64,000 nucleotides of DNA from Pseudomonas fragi (lineage in GTDB: Bacteria > Pseudomonadota > Gammaproteobacteria > Pseudomonadales > Pseudomonadaceae): assembly GCF_900105835.1 (NCBI RefSeq), contig NZ_LT629783.1, forward strand, positions 1,612,001 to 1,676,000. The letters are read 5' to 3'. The translations under genes were made by a program, and so were the position numbers. The notes under the pieces were generated by a model. The model did no database searches and was not told where the DNA came from. It saw only the letters and a program-made list of their open reading frames with translations. Numbering within the stretch: the stretch's first letter is position 1; the number at the start of each line of letters is the position of its first letter. Shown piece by piece: positions 25,548 through 35,963 of this stretch.

Positions 25548-27380
25548 TTGACGCGTCCCCTCCTTACGCTATTTATCAGCCTGGCCTTGAGCTTCCCCGC
25601 CAGCGCAACCCTGAGCGAAAGCCACGGGTATGCGCAGTTCGGCACACTCAAGTACCCGGCCACCTTTACCCATTTCGACTGGGTAAACCCTGACGCGCCC
25701 AAGGGCGGCACCTTGAAGGTCATGGCGTTCGGCACCTTTGACACGCTCAACCCCTACACTTTCAAAGGCACCAGCCCGGTCTCGACCCCCAACTTCCTGC
25801 AATACGGGGTCAATGAACTCAACGAAACGCTGATGGCAGGCACGGGCCAGTACGCCCCTTCCGGCGATGAACCCACCTCCAGTTATGGCTTGATCGCCCA
25901 GTCGGTGGAGTACAACGAAGACCGCAGCTGGGTGGTTTTTAACCTGCGCCCCGAAGCCCGTTTTCACGACGGTGCGCCGATAACGGCCTACGACGTAGCC
26001 TTCTCCTACAATCTGCTGCTTAAAGAAGGCCATCCGCAGTACCGCACCAACCTTCAGGAAGTCCAGCGGGTCGATATCCTGGGGCCCAAGCGAATTCGCT
26101 TCGTATTCAAGCGCGCCGGCAACCCCTTGCTGATCCTGCGCCTTGGCGAACTGCCCGTGCTGCCCCAGCATTACTGGGCAACGCGCGACTTCAAAGCCAC
26201 CACCTTTGAGCCACCACTGGGCAGCGGACCTTATCGCATCACCAGGGTCACCCCCGGGCGCCAGCTGGTCTTCGAACACGTGAAAAACTGGTGGGGCGCC
26301 CACCTGCCGGTCAACCGCGGCAAATACAATTTCGAGCGGGTCGAAGTGGAGTTCTACCGCGACAGTGATGTGGCGTTCGAGGCCTTCAAGGCCCGCGAGT
26401 TCGACATTTACATCGAGCACCAGGCCAAGAACTGGGCCAACGGCTACAACTTTCCGGCGGTGCGGCGCGGCGAGGTGATCAAGGCCGAAATCACCCACCA
26501 GATCCCGACACAAACCCAGGGGCTGTTTATGAACAGCCGTCGCCCCACCTTCGCCCAGGACAAGGTCCGTGAAGCCCTGGGCCTGATGTTCGACTTTGAA
26601 TGGACTAACCGCACGCTGTTCAACGGCGCCTATCAGCGGGCCATGAGCTATTACCCCAACAGCGAATTTTCGGCCAGCGGCATCCCCCAGGGGCATGAGT
26701 GGCTCATGCTGTCTCCCTGGCGCAGCCAGCTGCCTGCCGAGCTGTTCAACCAGGCCTTTGCCCTGCCGCACACCGATGGTCGCGGTATCCCCCGTGAAAC
26801 CTTGCGCCAGGCTTTGGCGCTGCTGGGTGAAAGTGGCTGGAAACTCTCCGGGCAACGCCTGCTCAATAGTGAAGGCAAACCGCTGCGGTTCGAAATATTG
26901 CTGGTAAACCCCAACCTTGAGCGCATCCTGCAGCCCTATGTGGAAAACCTGGCCAGTATCGGTATCGACGCCCGACTGCGCACCGTGGATCGCGCGCAAT
27001 ACAAACAGCGCCTGGATCAATTCGACTTCGACATGATCCTGATGACCCTCGACCAGACCCTGAGCCCCGGTCTTGAGCAGTGGCAGTACTTCCATTCGAG
27101 CCAGGCCAACGTCAAGGGCAGCAAGAATTATGCAGGTGTGGCCAACCCGGTCGTGGATCAGTTGCTGGAGCGCTTGCTGGCCGCCCAGACCCGCGACGAG
27201 CAATTGTCTGCCGGCCGGGCCCTGGACCGCGTCCTGCTGTGGCAGCACTACATCATTCCCAACTGGTATCTGAACTATCACCGCCTGGCGTACCGCAACC
27301 GGTTCGCCTTTGTGACTACGCCGCCCTACACCCTGGGCCTTAGCGCGTGGTGGCTTAAGCCTACGGAGAAAACACAATGA
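25548..27380 (+). CDS. nppA1: Peptide ABC transporter periplasmic binding protein, first of two
   Basis: 610-aa SBP_bac_5 family protein that would deliver peptides or peptidyl-nucleosides to the NppBCD importer. The TTG start at 25548 is the only in-frame codon giving a signal peptide (MTRPLLTLFISLALSFPASA). Mature family motifs are WVNPDAPKGGTLKVMAFGTF and GSGPYRITRVTPGRQLVFE. By order it corresponds to NppA1 of P. aeruginosa (PA1811), part of a system reported to import peptidyl nucleoside antibiotics; the E. coli counterpart is YejA. The stop overlaps the next start (ATGA). A second, similar binding protein follows. Confidence 0.92.
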   Translation: MTRPLLTLFISLALSFPASATLSESHGYAQFGTLKYPATFTHFDWVNPDAPKGGTLKVMAFGTFDTLNPYTFKGTSPVSTPNFLQYGVNELNETLMAGTGQYAPSGDEPTSSYGLIAQSVEYNEDRSWVVFNLRPEARFHDGAPITAYDVAFSYNLLLKEGHPQYRTNLQEVQRVDILGPKRIRFVFKRAGNPLLILRLGELPVLPQHYWATRDFKATTFEPPLGSGPYRITRVTPGRQLVFEHVKNWWGAHLPVNRGKYNFERVEVEFYRDSDVAFEAFKAREFDIYIEHQAKNWANGYNFPAVRRGEVIKAEITHQIPTQTQGLFMNSRRPTFAQDKVREALGLMFDFEWTNRTLFNGAYQRAMSYYPNSEFSASGIPQGHEWLMLSPWRSQLPAELFNQAFALPHTDGRGIPRETLRQALALLGESGWKLSGQRLLNSEGKPLRFEILLVNPNLERILQPYVENLASIGIDARLRTVDRAQYKQRLDQFDFDMILMTLDQTLSPGLEQWQYFHSSQANVKGSKNYAGVANPVVDQLLERLLAAQTRDEQLSAGRALDRVLLWQHYIIPNWYLNYHRLAYRNRFAFVTTPPYTLGLSAWWLKPTEKTQ

Positions 27381-29218
27381 TGCCCCTGCATACCTTGCTA
27401 AAGCCCCTTTGCAGCATGCTATTGGCCGGTTTTGCCTGCGCCGCGTTGGCCGCTCCCCAACATGCCTTGACCCTCTACGACGAGCCGCCGAAATACCCGG
27501 CCAATTTCAAGCATGTGGAATACGTCAATCCGGACGCGCCCAAGGGCGGCACGTTTCGCAAGTCCGCACTGGGCAGCTTCGACAGCCTCAACCCCTTTAT
27601 AAACAAAGGCGTACCGGCCGACGATATTGATCTGACCTTCGATACCCTGGCCCGGCAAACCCTCGACGAGCCTTTCACGTCCTACGGTCTGATTGCCGAG
27701 AAAATCGAAAAAGCCCCGGATAACAGCTGGGTGCGTTTTTACCTGCGCCCCGAAGCGAAATTCAGCGATGGCCATCCGATTCGCGCCGAAGATGTGGTTT
27801 TCAGCTTCGATACCCTGATGAAAAGTGGCTCACCGCTGTACAAGGGCTATTACAGCGATGTCGACCAGGCTATCGCGGAAAATCCGCTGCAGGTCAAATT
27901 CACCTTCAAGCACAACAAAAACCGCGAACTGCCGCTGATCCTTGGTCAGCTCCCAGTACTGCCCAAGCACTGGTGGGAAACCCGCGACTTCAACAAGGGC
28001 AACCTGGAAATCCCGCCCGGCAGCGGCCCCTACACCATCGCCGAGATCAAGCCCGGGCGCTCGATCCGTTACGAGCGCAACAAGGACTACTGGGGCAAGG
28101 ACCTGCCCATCAACAAGGGCCTGTACAACTTCGACGCCATCACCGTCGATTACTTTCGCGACAACAGCGTGGCCTTCGAAGCGCTCAAGGCCGGTCAGTT
28201 TGATTACTGGCTGGAAATCAGCGCGAAAAACTGGGCGGGGGCCTACAACGCCCCGGCCTTTACCCAAGGCCGCCTGAAAAAAGAAGAAATTCGTAATCAC
28301 AATCCGACGGGCATGCAGGGGTTTATCTTCAACCTGCGCAGGCCCATGTTCCAGGATGTGCGCGTTCGCGAGGCGCTAAGCCTGCTGTTCGACTTTGAAT
28401 GGGCCAACAAGCAACTGTTCAACGGCGCCTATGCGCGCACTGGCAGCTACTTCGAGAACTCGGAAATGGCCGCCAAGGCACCGCCGACCGAAGCCGAGCT
28501 GGCCATTTTGGAGCCCTTGCGCGGGCAGATTCCCGAGCAGGTATTCACGGACGTGTTCAAGCCCAGTGTTACCGATGCCAGCGGCATGATTCGCGAGCAA
28601 CAGCGCCGCGCCTACCAACTGCTGCAAGACGCCGGCTGGCGCATCGTCGACGACAAGATGGTCGACGCCCAGGGCAAACCGGTGAAAATCGAGTTTTTGC
28701 TGGCACAAACCGAGTTCGAGCGCATCCTGCTGCCGTTCAAGCGCAACCTCAGTGACCTGGGCATCGATTTGCAGATTCGCCGGGTCGACACCTCCCAGTA
28801 CCTCAACCGCCTGCGCTCACGGGATTACGACATGATTGTCGGCAGTTTCCCGCAATCAAACTCACCGGGCAGTGAGCAGCGCGAATACTGGGAATCGCAA
28901 AGCATCGACAAGCCCGGCAGCCGCAACTTTATCGGCCTCAAGGATCCGGCCATCGACCAGTTGACCGAAGGCCTGATCAACGCCGAGTCCCGGCAAAGCC
29001 TGATCAACCATGCCCGGGCGCTGGACCGCGTGCTGCAGTGGGGCTTTTATGTGATCCCCAACTGGCATATCAAAACCTGGCGCGTGGCCTACTCGAACCA
29101 TATTGGCCACCCTGAAATCACGCCCAAATACGATATTGGCACCACCACCTGGTGGGCCAAACCTGACGTCAAACCTGCACCCTCGAACCAACCTTCAAGC
29201 GCGAGCCAGGAGCCTTAA
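27377..29218 (+). CDS. nppA2: Peptide ABC transporter periplasmic binding protein, second of two
   Basis: 613-aa SBP_bac_5 protein paralogous to the preceding one; both share KYPA.F.H, VNPDAPKGG and GSGPY.I....PGR. Signal peptide MMPLHTLLKPLCSMLLAGFA, cleaved near ALAA. The start overlaps the previous stop by 4 bp, and the permease gene begins immediately after its own stop. It corresponds to NppA2. A proline/serine-rich tail (KPAPSNQPSSASQEP) is longer than in the first paralogue. Two binding proteins probably widen the peptide range of one transporter, by inference. Confidence 0.92.
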   Translation: MMPLHTLLKPLCSMLLAGFACAALAAPQHALTLYDEPPKYPANFKHVEYVNPDAPKGGTFRKSALGSFDSLNPFINKGVPADDIDLTFDTLARQTLDEPFTSYGLIAEKIEKAPDNSWVRFYLRPEAKFSDGHPIRAEDVVFSFDTLMKSGSPLYKGYYSDVDQAIAENPLQVKFTFKHNKNRELPLILGQLPVLPKHWWETRDFNKGNLEIPPGSGPYTIAEIKPGRSIRYERNKDYWGKDLPINKGLYNFDAITVDYFRDNSVAFEALKAGQFDYWLEISAKNWAGAYNAPAFTQGRLKKEEIRNHNPTGMQGFIFNLRRPMFQDVRVREALSLLFDFEWANKQLFNGAYARTGSYFENSEMAAKAPPTEAELAILEPLRGQIPEQVFTDVFKPSVTDASGMIREQQRRAYQLLQDAGWRIVDDKMVDAQGKPVKIEFLLAQTEFERILLPFKRNLSDLGIDLQIRRVDTSQYLNRLRSRDYDMIVGSFPQSNSPGSEQREYWESQSIDKPGSRNFIGLKDPAIDQLTEGLINAESRQSLINHARALDRVLQWGFYVIPNWHIKTWRVAYSNHIGHPEITPKYDIGTTTWWAKPDVKPAPSNQPSSASQEP

Positions 29219-30292
29219 ATGCTGGCTTATATTGTCAGGCGACTACTGCTGATCATTCCGACCCTTTTCGGGATACTGCTGATCAACTTCATCATTATCC
29301 AGGCGGCGCCCGGCGGCCCGGTTGAACAAATGATCGCCAAGCTCGAAGGCTTTGACGGCGCCACCAGTCGCATTGCCGGTGGTGGCTCGGAAGTCTCGGT
29401 GGCGGGTTCCAACTACCGCGGCGCCCAGGGGCTGGACCCGGAGCTGATCAAGGAAATCGAAAAGATGTACGGCTTCGACAAGTCGGCGCCGGAACGCTTG
29501 TGGATCATGATCAAGAACTACGCCCGGCTGGACTTCGGCGAGAGTTTCTTCCGCGATGCCAAGGTCATCGACCTGATCAAGGAAAAAATGCCCGTCTCCA
29601 TCTCGCTGGGGTTATGGAGCACCCTGATCATGTACCTGGTGTCGATCCCCCTGGGGATCGCCAAGGCCACGCGCCACGGCAGCCACTTCGATGTCTGGAC
29701 CAGTTCGCTGATCATCGTCGGCTATGCCATCCCGGCCTTTCTGTTTGCCATCCTGCTGATCGTGCTGTTTGCCGGGGGCAGCTACCTCGACTGGTTCCCC
29801 TTGCGCGGCCTGACCTCCAATAACTTCGACGAGTTGAGCCTGGGCGGCAAGATTCTCGATTACTTCTGGCACCTGGCCTTGCCCGTCACGGCGCTGGTGA
29901 TCGGCAACTTCGCCACCATGACCCTGCTGACCAAAAACAGCTTTCTGGATGAAATCAACAAACAATACGTCGTCACTGCCAAAGCCAAGGGCCTGACCAA
30001 CCACCGCGTGCTCTATGGCCACGTGTTCCGCAATGCCATGCTGCTGGTGATTGCCGGTTTCCCTTCGGCCTTTATCGGGATTTTCTTTACCGGCTCGTTG
30101 CTGGTCGAAGTGATTTTCTCCCTCGACGGCCTGGGCCTGATGAGTTTCGAGGCGGCGATCAACCGCGACTACCCCGTGGTATTCGGCACCCTGTTTATCT
30201 TTACGCTGGTCGGGCTGGTGGTGAAGCTGATCGGCGACCTCTCATACACCCTGGTTGATCCGCGCATCGACTTTGAAAGCAGGGAGCATTGA
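29219..30292 (+). CDS. nppB: Peptide ABC transporter permease (YejB/NppB-like)
   Basis: 357-aa inner-membrane permease of the DppB/OppB type. The N-terminal helix [21 protein letters not shown] and PGGPVEQ are typical, and the long insert after the first helix ([18 protein letters not shown]) is characteristic of YejB-type permeases. The EAA loop is [20 protein letters not shown], which contacts the ATPase. Six transmembrane segments are expected. Begins at the base after the nppA2 stop. Together with the next permease it forms the membrane channel. Confidence 0.95.
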   Translation: MLAYIVRRLLLIIPTLFGILLINFIIIQAAPGGPVEQMIAKLEGFDGATSRIAGGGSEVSVAGSNYRGAQGLDPELIKEIEKMYGFDKSAPERLWIMIKNYARLDFGESFFRDAKVIDLIKEKMPVSISLGLWSTLIMYLVSIPLGIAKATRHGSHFDVWTSSLIIVGYAIPAFLFAILLIVLFAGGSYLDWFPLRGLTSNNFDELSLGGKILDYFWHLALPVTALVIGNFATMTLLTKNSFLDEINKQYVVTAKAKGLTNHRVLYGHVFRNAMLLVIAGFPSAFIGIFFTGSLLVEVIFSLDGLGLMSFEAAINRDYPVVFGTLFIFTLVGLVVKLIGDLSYTLVDPRIDFESREH

Positions 30293-30293
30293 G

Positions 30294-31313
30294 ATGAAAT
30301 TATCCCCCCTCAATCGACGCCGCTTTGCCCGATTCAAAGCCAACAAGCGTGGCTGGTGGTCGCTGTGGATCTTTCTGGTGCTGTTCGGGCTCAGCCTCAA
30401 CGCCGAGTTCATTGCCAACGACAAGCCGCTGGTCATCAATTACGACGGGGAGTGGTATTTCCCGGCACTCAAGCGCTATCCCGAGACCGATTTTGGCGGC
30501 GAGTTCCCCCTCGAAGCCAACTACAAAAGCCCGTATATCCGTGAACTGCTGGCCAAGAAAGATGCCTGGGTGCTGTGGCCGCCTATCCCCTACAGCTATC
30601 AGAGCATCAACTACGACCTGAAAGTCCCGGCTCCCGCCCCGCCCTCCGCCGAGAACTGGCTGGGCACCGATGACCAGGGCCGCGATGTGCTGGCACGGGT
30701 GATTTATGGCTTTCGCATATCAGTGCTGTTCGCCCTGACCCTGACCGTCCTGAGTTCGATCATTGGTGTAATCGCCGGGGCCTTGCAGGGTTTTTATGGC
30801 GGCTGGGTCGACCTTGCCGGTCAGCGCTTTCTGGAAATCTGGTCAGGCTTGCCGGTGCTGTACCTGTTGATCATCCTCGCCAGTTTCGTGCAGCCCAACT
30901 TCTGGTGGCTGCTGGGTATCATGTTGCTGTTCTCCTGGATGAGCCTGGTGGACGTAGTACGCGCCGAATTCCTGCGTGGGCGTAATCTGGAATATGTGCG
31001 TGCCGCCCGTGCCCTGGGCATGCAGGACATGGCCATCATGTACCGCCACATCCTGCCCAACGCGATGGTCTCCACCATGACCTTTATGCCGTTTATCCTC
31101 ACTGGCGCCATCGGCACGCTCACTGCGCTGGACTTCCTGGGCTTCGGCCTGCCGCCGGGGGCACCGTCGCTGGGTGAACTGGTGGCCCAGGGCAAGTCCA
31201 ACCTGCAAGCGCCGTGGCTGGGCATCAGCGCGTTCGCGGTACTGGCCATCATGCTCAGCCTGCTGGTATTTATCGGTGAGTCCGCCCGCGATGCCTTCGA
31301 CCCGAGGAAATAA
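30294..31313 (+). CDS. nppC: Peptide ABC transporter permease (YejE/NppC-like)
   Basis: 339 aa from the ATG at 30294 (MKLSPLNRRRFARFKANKRG), one base after the nppB stop. DppC/OppC-type permease: an N-terminal OppC_N helix WWSLWIFLVLFGLSLN, then a periplasmic stretch, NWLGTDDQGRDVLARVIYGF and the EAA motif RAARALGMQDMAIMYRHILPNA. Partner of the preceding permease. An in-frame start at 30255 inside nppB is not supported. Confidence 0.95.
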   Translation: MKLSPLNRRRFARFKANKRGWWSLWIFLVLFGLSLNAEFIANDKPLVINYDGEWYFPALKRYPETDFGGEFPLEANYKSPYIRELLAKKDAWVLWPPIPYSYQSINYDLKVPAPAPPSAENWLGTDDQGRDVLARVIYGFRISVLFALTLTVLSSIIGVIAGALQGFYGGWVDLAGQRFLEIWSGLPVLYLLIILASFVQPNFWWLLGIMLLFSWMSLVDVVRAEFLRGRNLEYVRAARALGMQDMAIMYRHILPNAMVSTMTFMPFILTGAIGTLTALDFLGFGLPPGAPSLGELVAQGKSNLQAPWLGISAFAVLAIMLSLLVFIGESARDAFDPRK

Positions 31314-31314
31314 C

Positions 31315-32925
31315 ATGACGCAGGACAATCTGATCGAAGTGCGCGACCTCAGTGTCGAGTTTGTCGCGGGGGAAACCCCGCAGAGGGTGGTACAAGGCAT
31401 CAGTTTTGATATCAGGCGTGGCGAAACCCTGGCCCTGGTTGGCGAAAGCGGCTCGGGCAAATCGGTGACTGCGCACTCGATCCTCAGGCTGTTGCCCTAC
31501 CCGCTTGCGCGCCACCCTACTGGCACGATCACCTATGGCGGGCATGATTTACTGAGCGCGGACGAAAAAAAACTGCGGCATATCCGCGGCAATCGCATCG
31601 CAATGATTTTTCAGGAGCCGATGACCTCGCTCAACCCGCTGCACAGCATTGAAAAACAAATCAATGAGGTGCTGGGCATTCACAAGGGGCTCACCGGCAA
31701 GGCCGCCACGCAGCGCACCCTGGAGCTGCTTGAGCTGGTAGGCATTCCCGAGCCACACAAACGCCTCAAAGCCCTGCCACACGAGCTCTCAGGCGGCCAG
31801 AGGCAGCGTGTAATGATCGCCATGGCCCTGGCCAATGAGCCGGAGCTGCTGATTGCCGATGAACCCACCACGGCTCTGGACGTCACGGTACAGCTCAAGA
31901 TTCTCGATTTGCTCAAGGACCTGCAGGCCCGGTTGGGCATGTCGTTGTTACTGATCAGTCACGATTTGAACCTTGTGCGAAGAATTGCACATCGAGTATG
32001 TGTCATGCAGCGCGGTTTAATCGTCGAACAAGCATCGTGCGAGCAGCTGTTCCGTTCGCCGCAGCATCCCTACACCCGGGAACTGCTCAGTGCAGAGCCC
32101 AGCGGAGGCCCGGCCAACACGGTTGCCGGCCCGCCATTGCTGCAAGTCGAGGACCTGAAAGTCTGGTTCCCGATCAAGAAAGGCCTGCTACGCAAGACCG
32201 TCGATTACGTGAAAGCGGTCGACGGCATCAATTTCAGCCTGCCCCAGGGGCAGACCCTGGGGATTGTGGGCGAAAGCGGATCGGGCAAGTCGACCCTGGG
32301 GCTGGCGATTTTACGTTTGATTGCCAGCCAGGGTTCGATCAGTTTTGAAGGCAAACGGCTAGACTGTTTGTCGCAGAAAGAAGTACGGCCGCTGCGCCGG
32401 GAAATGCAGGTGGTGTTCCAGGACCCCTTTGGCAGTCTCAGCCCGCGCATGAGCGTCAGCGAGATTGTCGGTGAAGGCTTGCGCATCCACCGCATGGGTA
32501 CCGATGCGGAGCAGGAAATTGCAATTATTGAAGCCTTGCGAGAAGTAGGTCTGGATCCGGAAACCCGGCACCGTTACCCTCACGAGTTTTCAGGCGGACA
32601 ACGGCAACGAATCGCCATTGCCCGCGCCCTGGTGTTGAAGCCGGAGCTGATTTTGCTGGACGAGCCAACCTCGGCGTTGGATCGCACAGTACAGCGCCAG
32701 GTGGTTGAGCTGCTGCGCTCACTGCAAACCAGGCACAACTTGACGTATTTGTTTATCAGCCATGACCTGGCTGTGGTCAAAGCGCTGAGCCACCAGTTGA
32801 TGGTGGTCAAGCATGGCCAAGTGGTCGAACAGGGTGATGCGCAAAGTATCTTTGCCTCACCGCAACATCCATATACACAACAGCTGCTGGAAGCCGCCTT
32901 TTTGGCACCAGTGGCTGTCGATTAA
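31315..32925 (+). CDS. nppD: Peptide ABC transporter ATPase with two nucleotide-binding domains (YejF/NppD-like)
   Basis: 536 aa from the ATG at 31315, one base after the nppC stop. Two fused ATPase domains of the DppD/DppF type. Domain 1 has Walker [14 protein letters not shown], signature [15 protein letters not shown] and Walker [13 protein letters not shown]. Domain 2 has [28 protein letters not shown] and [12 protein letters not shown]. All motifs are intact, so both sites should hydrolyse ATP. It energises NppBC. fabI follows after 19 bp and may be cotranscribed. Confidence 0.96.
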   Translation: MTQDNLIEVRDLSVEFVAGETPQRVVQGISFDIRRGETLALVGESGSGKSVTAHSILRLLPYPLARHPTGTITYGGHDLLSADEKKLRHIRGNRIAMIFQEPMTSLNPLHSIEKQINEVLGIHKGLTGKAATQRTLELLELVGIPEPHKRLKALPHELSGGQRQRVMIAMALANEPELLIADEPTTALDVTVQLKILDLLKDLQARLGMSLLLISHDLNLVRRIAHRVCVMQRGLIVEQASCEQLFRSPQHPYTRELLSAEPSGGPANTVAGPPLLQVEDLKVWFPIKKGLLRKTVDYVKAVDGINFSLPQGQTLGIVGESGSGKSTLGLAILRLIASQGSISFEGKRLDCLSQKEVRPLRREMQVVFQDPFGSLSPRMSVSEIVGEGLRIHRMGTDAEQEIAIIEALREVGLDPETRHRYPHEFSGGQRQRIAIARALVLKPELILLDEPTSALDRTVQRQVVELLRSLQTRHNLTYLFISHDLAVVKALSHQLMVVKHGQVVEQGDAQSIFASPQHPYTQQLLEAAFLAPVAVD

Positions 32926-32944
32926 CCTGATAGAGGAACAACAC

Positions 32945-33739
32945 ATGGGTTTTCTCACCGGTAAGCGCGTACTGATCGTTGGCGTCGCTAGCAAATTGTC
33001 CATCGCCTCTGGCATTGCTGCCGCCATGCACCGTGAAGGCGCCGAGCTGGCTTTCACTTATCAGAACGAAAAGCTGAAAGGTCGTGTTGAAGAATTCGCC
33101 GCAGGCTGGGGCTCGAACCCTGAGCTGTGCTTCCCTTGCGACGTGGCCAGCGATGAAGAAATCGCCAAGGTTTTCGAAGACCTGAGCAAGAAGTGGGACG
33201 GTCTGGACTGCATCGTTCACTCCGTAGGTTTCGCCCCGGGCGACCAACTGGATGGCGACTTCACCGACGCTACCACCCGTGAAGGCTTCCGCATCGCTCA
33301 CGACATCAGCGCCTACAGCTTCGTGGCTCTGGCCAAGGCTGGCCGCCCGATGATGAAAGGCCGCAATGGCAGCCTGCTGACCCTGTCCTACCTGGGCGCC
33401 GAGCGCACCATGCCTAACTACAACGTGATGGGCATGGCCAAGGCCAGCCTGGAAGCCGGTGTACGTTACCTGGCAGGCAGCCTGGGCCCTGAGGGCACTC
33501 GCGTTAACTGCGTATCGGCAGGCCCGATCCGTACCCTGGCAGCGTCGGGCATCAAGAACTTCCGCAAAATGCTGGCGGCCAACGAAGCGCAGACCCCACT
33601 GCGTCGCAACGTGACCATCGACGAAGTCGGCAATGCCGGCGCCTTCCTGTGCTCGGACCTGGCATCGGGTATCAGCGGCGAAATCATGTACGTAGACGGC
33701 GGCTTCAACACCACCGCTATGGGCAGCCTCGAAGAGTAA
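32945..33739 (+). CDS. fabI: Enoyl-[acyl-carrier-protein] reductase (NADH), FabI
   Basis: 264-aa short-chain dehydrogenase that carries out the last step of each fatty acid elongation cycle and is the target of triclosan. The start is the ATG at 32945 with AGAGGA at 9 nt. N-terminal [31 protein letters not shown], and the catalytic Tyr149/Tyr159 with Lys166 (Y-x6-K) in [15 protein letters not shown] and [19 protein letters not shown] is the substrate loop. Length is normal. Its codon use looks more biased than that of the upstream npp genes, fitting strong expression. A strong terminator follows. Confidence 0.98.
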   Translation: MGFLTGKRVLIVGVASKLSIASGIAAAMHREGAELAFTYQNEKLKGRVEEFAAGWGSNPELCFPCDVASDEEIAKVFEDLSKKWDGLDCIVHSVGFAPGDQLDGDFTDATTREGFRIAHDISAYSFVALAKAGRPMMKGRNGSLLTLSYLGAERTMPNYNVMGMAKASLEAGVRYLAGSLGPEGTRVNCVSAGPIRTLAASGIKNFRKMLAANEAQTPLRRNVTIDEVGNAGAFLCSDLASGISGEIMYVDGGFNTTAMGSLEE

Positions 33740-33762
33740 CTTCTTCGCAGTAGCCGCTACAC

Positions 33763-33800
33763 AAAACGCCCGGTGCAGTGATTGCACCGGGCGTTTTTTT
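33763..33800 (+). terminator. fabI intrinsic terminator
   Basis: 15-bp stem: 33763-33777 pairs with 33783-33797, with loop GTGAT and a T-run. Core ACGCCCGGTGCA/TGCACCGGGCGT. Confidence 0.92.
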
Positions 33801-33842
33801 GTCTCAGGAAAACCTGTGGAAGATGACCTGTGGAAGATGACC

Positions 33843-33929
33843 TGTGGGAGCGGGCTTGCCCGCGATGGCATCAACGCAGTGTGCCTGTCATACCGCTCCG
33901 CCTGCATCGCGAGCAAGCCCGCTCCCACA
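33843..33929. repeat. REP-type palindrome (family B)
   Basis: TGTGGGAGCGGGCTTGC at one end and its complement at the other, around a variable middle. The same repeat occurs at 44621, 54439 and 62697. Typical Pseudomonas extragenic palindrome between convergent genes. Confidence 0.92.
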
Positions 33930-33942
33930 AAAAAACAGGCAC

Positions 33943-33974
33943 AAAAAAAGGCCGCTCAATGAGCGGCCTTTTTT
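33943..33974. terminator. Bidirectional terminator between fabI and ppiD
   Basis: Stem 33944-33957 with 33961-33974 (GGCCGCTC/GAGCGGCC plus A/T arms) and a 3-nt loop. A- and T-runs on both sides serve either strand. It lies 19 bp after the ppiD stop. Confidence 0.88.
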
Positions 33975-33993
33975 CGTGAAGCAGGCAGAACGC

Positions 33994-35865
33994 TTAGTAG
34001 CGCTCAACCTTGGCTTCGTTTTCCAGCTGCTTGCGGTAGGCAGCAAAATCTTGCTGACCCACACGCGAAGCGAGGAAGCGGCGATACGACGCTTTCTCTT
34101 CTTCAGTCGGCGCTACTGCATCGTTGACACCATTCAAACGCAGCACAACCACAGCGCCATCAGCCAGGGTGACGCTGCCGAAAGTCGGCTTGTCCTTGGC
34201 TGCCGGTTTAGGCATACGGAACACGGCTTGCAGCACGGCAGGATCAATACCTTCCTGGCCACGGGCAACCGCTTCCTGGACCTTCCACGACTGACCATCA
34301 ATCGGCTGGTTCAACGGCAGTTTGCCATCGCGCAGTTCCTTGATGATCTCTTCAGCACGGGTTTTGGCCGCGGCACTGGCGTGCTCCTTGACCAGTTGCG
34401 CACGAATGCTCGAGGCCACAGCCTCCAGCGGCAACTGCTCAGGCTTGCGGTGCTCCTTGACGCGCAATACCACTACGGTCTCAGGGTCCAGCTCCAGCGC
34501 CGTACTGTTAGCACCTTCATCCATCACTTCGGTGCTGAATGCAGCTTGAATCACCGCGCGATTGGCGGTAACACCGTCGCCGCCTTCACGACCAAATGGC
34601 GCAGAGGTGTGCACGGTCAGCTTGAGCTCTTGAGCCGGCTGAGCCAGATCGGACGCTTCAAACGCCGAGTCTTCCAATTGCTTGGTCGCATCGACAAACA
34701 GGCGTTCAACCTGCTGGGTTTTCAGGTCATGGGTCAGCTTGTCTTTCAGGCTGGCAAAGCTCGGCACTTCAGGTGCTTCAACGCCCAGCAGCTTGATCAG
34801 GTGATAACCGAAGCTGGTGCGCACCGGCTCCGACACCTGGTCCTGCTTCAACCCATAAACCGCCGTTTCGAACACAGGGTCGTAAACACCCGGGCCTGCG
34901 AAGCCCAGGTCACCGCCATTGGCAGCCGAGCCCGGATCCTGGGAAAACTCCTTGGCCAGAGCTTCGAAGCTTTCGCCTTTGGCCAGACGCTGCTGAATCT
35001 CGGCGATCCTGGCCTTGGCCTGCTCGTCGCTAACCTTGTCATTCACTTCGATCAGGATATGCGCAGCCCGGCGTTGTTCGGCCAGGTTGGCGATTTCCTT
35101 CTGATACAAGGCTTGCAGCTCATCATCCTTCACGGCTACCTGATCAAAGAAAGAAGATTTCTTCAACTCGATATAGTCGATCACCACCTGATCAGGGGTC
35201 ATGAATTCTTTGGCGTGCTCGTCGTAGTAAGCCTTGATCTCGGCGTCGCTCAGTTTCACCGCAGCCGGGTCGGCCTTGATGTTCAGCGAAGCGAAATCAC
35301 GGGTTTGTTTTTCCAGACGGGCAAACGCATTCACCTGCTCATCGGTCACGAAACCACTGCCCGCCAGACCGGCACGCAGCTGACCAATCAGCATTTCCTC
35401 GCCCAGCATGTTACGGAACTGCAAGCGACCGTAACCCAGTTGACGGATCACCTGGTCGAAACGCTCAGGGCTGAACTTGCCGTCTTCCTGAAATTCAGGG
35501 GTCAACAGAATGACCTGGTCCAAAGCAGCTTCAGAGAACGAAAATTTCGCGTCTTTGGCGCCTTGCAGCAACAGCTTGCGATCAATCAGCCCTTTGAGGG
35601 CCGCTTCACGCAGCATTTTTTCATCCAGCAATGACGAGTCGAAATCCTTGCCCAGTTGCTGCAGCAGCTGACGACGTTGCATGTCGACGGCCTGGCTCAG
35701 TTCAACCTGGGTGATTTCTTCACCGTTAACCTTGGCAGCATCCTGGCTGGTAGAGGTGGCTTGAAAAATGGCATCGAAACCGGTCAACGCCATTAACGCG
35801 ACGATGACACCGATGATGGTCTTGGCAATCCAGCCTTGTGAATTGTCCCTGATATTTTGCAGCAT
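33994..35865 (-). CDS. ppiD: Periplasmic chaperone / peptidyl-prolyl isomerase PpiD
   Basis: 623 aa from the ATG at 35865, with GGGGGAAGC just upstream. An N-terminal membrane anchor (MLQNIRDNSQGWIAKTIIGV) is followed by a SurA_N-like chaperone region (QLGKDFDSSLLDEKMLREAA). A parvulin (rotamase) domain lies in the middle (RRAAHILIEVND, FGYHLIKLLG), with a C-terminal coiled region. PpiD is bound to the SecYEG translocon and helps proteins emerging into the periplasm. It sits beside hupB and lon, as in E. coli, and its control by heat-shock systems elsewhere fits this proteostasis block. Confidence 0.96.
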   Translation of the reverse strand: MLQNIRDNSQGWIAKTIIGVIVALMALTGFDAIFQATSTSQDAAKVNGEEITQVELSQAVDMQRRQLLQQLGKDFDSSLLDEKMLREAALKGLIDRKLLLQGAKDAKFSFSEAALDQVILLTPEFQEDGKFSPERFDQVIRQLGYGRLQFRNMLGEEMLIGQLRAGLAGSGFVTDEQVNAFARLEKQTRDFASLNIKADPAAVKLSDAEIKAYYDEHAKEFMTPDQVVIDYIELKKSSFFDQVAVKDDELQALYQKEIANLAEQRRAAHILIEVNDKVSDEQAKARIAEIQQRLAKGESFEALAKEFSQDPGSAANGGDLGFAGPGVYDPVFETAVYGLKQDQVSEPVRTSFGYHLIKLLGVEAPEVPSFASLKDKLTHDLKTQQVERLFVDATKQLEDSAFEASDLAQPAQELKLTVHTSAPFGREGGDGVTANRAVIQAAFSTEVMDEGANSTALELDPETVVVLRVKEHRKPEQLPLEAVASSIRAQLVKEHASAAAKTRAEEIIKELRDGKLPLNQPIDGQSWKVQEAVARGQEGIDPAVLQAVFRMPKPAAKDKPTFGSVTLADGAVVVLRLNGVNDAVAPTEEEKASYRRFLASRVGQQDFAAYRKQLENEAKVERY

Positions 35866-35927
35866 GCTTCCCCCAGAAACGGTCTTGCATAATGAGCAAC
35901 CGTGGAGCGTGGGTAGAGTCCGGATAG

Positions 35928-35955
35928 AAGAAAGGCGCATCCGAGGATGCGCCTT
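35928..35955 (-). terminator. Terminator after the tRNA-Asp-like gene
   Basis: Perfect 10-bp stem AAGGCGCATC/GATGCGCCTT with loop CTCG (minus strand), followed by TTCTTCT. It starts 9 bases after the CCA end of the tRNA-like gene. Confidence 0.8.
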
Positions 35956-35963
35956 CTCGTAAC

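Noticed and set aside
25569..27377. 602-aa minus-strand frame opposite nppA1
   Set aside because: Complete overlap with a well-supported binding protein; composition is that of an antisense frame, with no motifs.
33843..33929. Family B palindromes as a CRISPR array
   Set aside because: The copies are singly dispersed palindromes at distant sites, without regular spacers or cas genes.
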